Positions 5,929 through 6,733 of a stretch of 6,733 nt of DNA are shown in pieces. This stretch comes from an uncultured Clostridium sp. (GTDB taxonomy: Bacteria; Bacillota; Clostridia; Lachnospirales; Lachnospiraceae), in assembly GCA_900540335.1 (NCBI GenBank), contig UQFC01000123.1, positions 1 to 6,733 on the forward strand. The letters are read 5' to 3'. Numbering within the stretch: position 1 is the stretch's first letter; every line of letters starts with the position of its first letter. Both the position numbers and the translations under genes were made by a program. The notes beneath the pieces were generated by a model. It saw nothing but the letters and a program-made list of their open reading frames with translations. It did no database searches and had not been told where the DNA came from.

Positions 5929-6733
5929 ATGCTCCTATCTCCGAAGACATATTCAGATTTGTCCGTACCCGGCTGCGATAAGTCTCCAGCTCCTCAAACT
6001 GACGGAAAAACTCCATCCGACTCTTCCAGCTTTCCGGCGCCTTTTCCGACCGTTCTGCCAGCACATACATCTGAAATGCCGTTTTGAAATCCGGCGGCGC
6101 CGCTTCCCTGCCTGCTTCCCCGGGCGCAACGCCGACTCTTGTTACCGGTGCCTGAGGCTGCTCTGCTGCTTCAGGAACTGTTTCCTCTTCTGTTTCAGTA
6201 AACCGGGCCGCAAAAGCCTCTCCGTAGGTTTTCTGTTCCAGACCGTCTTCCTGTTTCTGAACAATCTCCGTCTGTTCCAGGATTTCCCCGTACAGACCCG
6301 TAAGCATCAGAATGGTTTCCGTCCTGTTTTTCCAGTTTCCGCTTCTGTCCAGAGCATCCTCCAAATCAACAGACAGGCTCCAGCGCAACCTGTGTTTTTC
6401 CTGTCCTCCTTCCCCTTCATGACTGTTCCTGCCGCCTGCTTTTTCATCTTCCCGTTCCACATATCCGGCGGTACCGCCGATTCCGTCTGTATAATAGCGT
6501 ACAGACTCTATGACCTGCTCCCCGTTTTCCGGAAGAAGATCCCGGACCAGGTCAGAAAGTACATCGCAGCGAAGATCCTCTGTTTCCAGGGCCAGCAGCT
6601 TCCCATCCGGACTGTGCTGCTCATAAACCGTCTCATCTGTCCAGTATTCCCTGATTTCCAGTTCATAACCCTCTGTTTCCGGAATCAGCGCAAAAAATTT
6701 GTGATAAACCGGATCTGCCCAGTCGTATTCCGT
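5912..6733 (-). CDS. Acidic protein of unknown function, 5' end outside the window (3' part visible)
   Basis: The reading frame is open from the stop at 5912-5914 to the right edge, giving 273 visible residues. The GTG at 6460, which could be taken as a start, is internal: the preceding 91 codons are uninterrupted and protein-like (beginning TEYDWADPVYHKFFALIPET). The visible part has a globular-looking N-terminal section rich in Asp/Glu, Tyr and Trp (to about residue 93), a short polar break, a second section (LRWSLSVDLEDALDRSGNW onward), a Glu/Pro/Ala-rich probably disordered stretch, and a C-terminal helical part (FKTAFQMYVLAERS to the end). No membrane segment, Walker motif or metal-binding cluster is seen. 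It overlaps pap by 17 nt and is probably cotranslated with it. Size and style recall the DUF3881-type proteins of Lachnospiraceae, but I cannot confirm that. Confidence 0.75.
   Translation of the reverse strand, partial: TEYDWADPVYHKFFALIPETEGYELEIREYWTDETVYEQHSPDGKLLALETEDLRCDVLSDLVRDLLPENGEQVIESVRYYTDGIGGTAGYVEREDEKAGGRNSHEGEGGQEKHRLRWSLSVDLEDALDRSGNWKNRTETILMLTGLYGEILEQTEIVQKQEDGLEQKTYGEAFAARFTETEEETVPEAAEQPQAPVTRVGVAPGEAGREAAPPDFKTAFQMYVLAERSEKAPESWKSRMEFFRQFEELETYRSRVRTNLNMSSEIGAYAGED

Noticed and set aside
6490..6495. TATAAT on the plus strand near the right edge
   Set aside because: It lies within the minus-strand coding region, has a GC-rich sequence at the -35 position and no gene downstream on that strand.

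Overview
The window comes from a Gram-positive, low-to-moderate GC Firmicute, most likely a member of class Clostridia and plausibly Lachnospiraceae. The grounds are the gene order (HI0933/BaiN-type flavoprotein, cytidylate kinase, IspH, ribosomal protein S1), the four-repeat S1 protein, the strong AGGAGG ribosome binding sites, and the known tendency of Clostridia to place ispH directly before, or fused to, the S1 gene. Taxon assignment is inference; no 16S or other marker is present.

All convincing genes lie on the minus strand, so transcription runs from right to left. In transcription order: (1) the 3' part of an acidic, unrecognised protein that enters from beyond the right edge (5912-6733); (2) a two-domain PPK2-type polyphosphate:AMP phosphotransferase (4393-5928), overlapping it by 17 nt; (3) an HI0933/BaiN-like FAD oxidoreductase (3085-4317); (4) cytidylate kinase, cmk (2215-2958); (5) ispH (1364-2215), whose ATG shares one base with the cmk stop; (6) rpsA, ribosomal protein S1 (280-1383), whose start lies inside ispH. 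A hairpin plus U-tract terminator at 187-219 closes the run. To the left of it, a ribosome binding site and ATG (59-57) may begin another minus-strand gene, but its frame closes after 11 codons unless one base is added to an A7 tract.

The genes are mainly housekeeping: nucleotide supply (cmk, Pap), isoprenoid precursor synthesis (ispH) and translation (rpsA). The 1-nt and 20-nt overlaps imply translational coupling along cmk-ispH-rpsA. A good sigma-A-like promoter with an AT-rich upstream stretch lies inside the ispH coding sequence (1658-1686) and could give S1 the extra transcription a ribosomal protein needs. I see no CRISPR array, insertion sequence, phage gene, tRNA or rRNA, and no clear new biological system. 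The points most worth checking are the internal promoter, the split ispH/rpsA overlap, the broken reading frame at the left edge, and the uncharacterised gene coupled to Pap.
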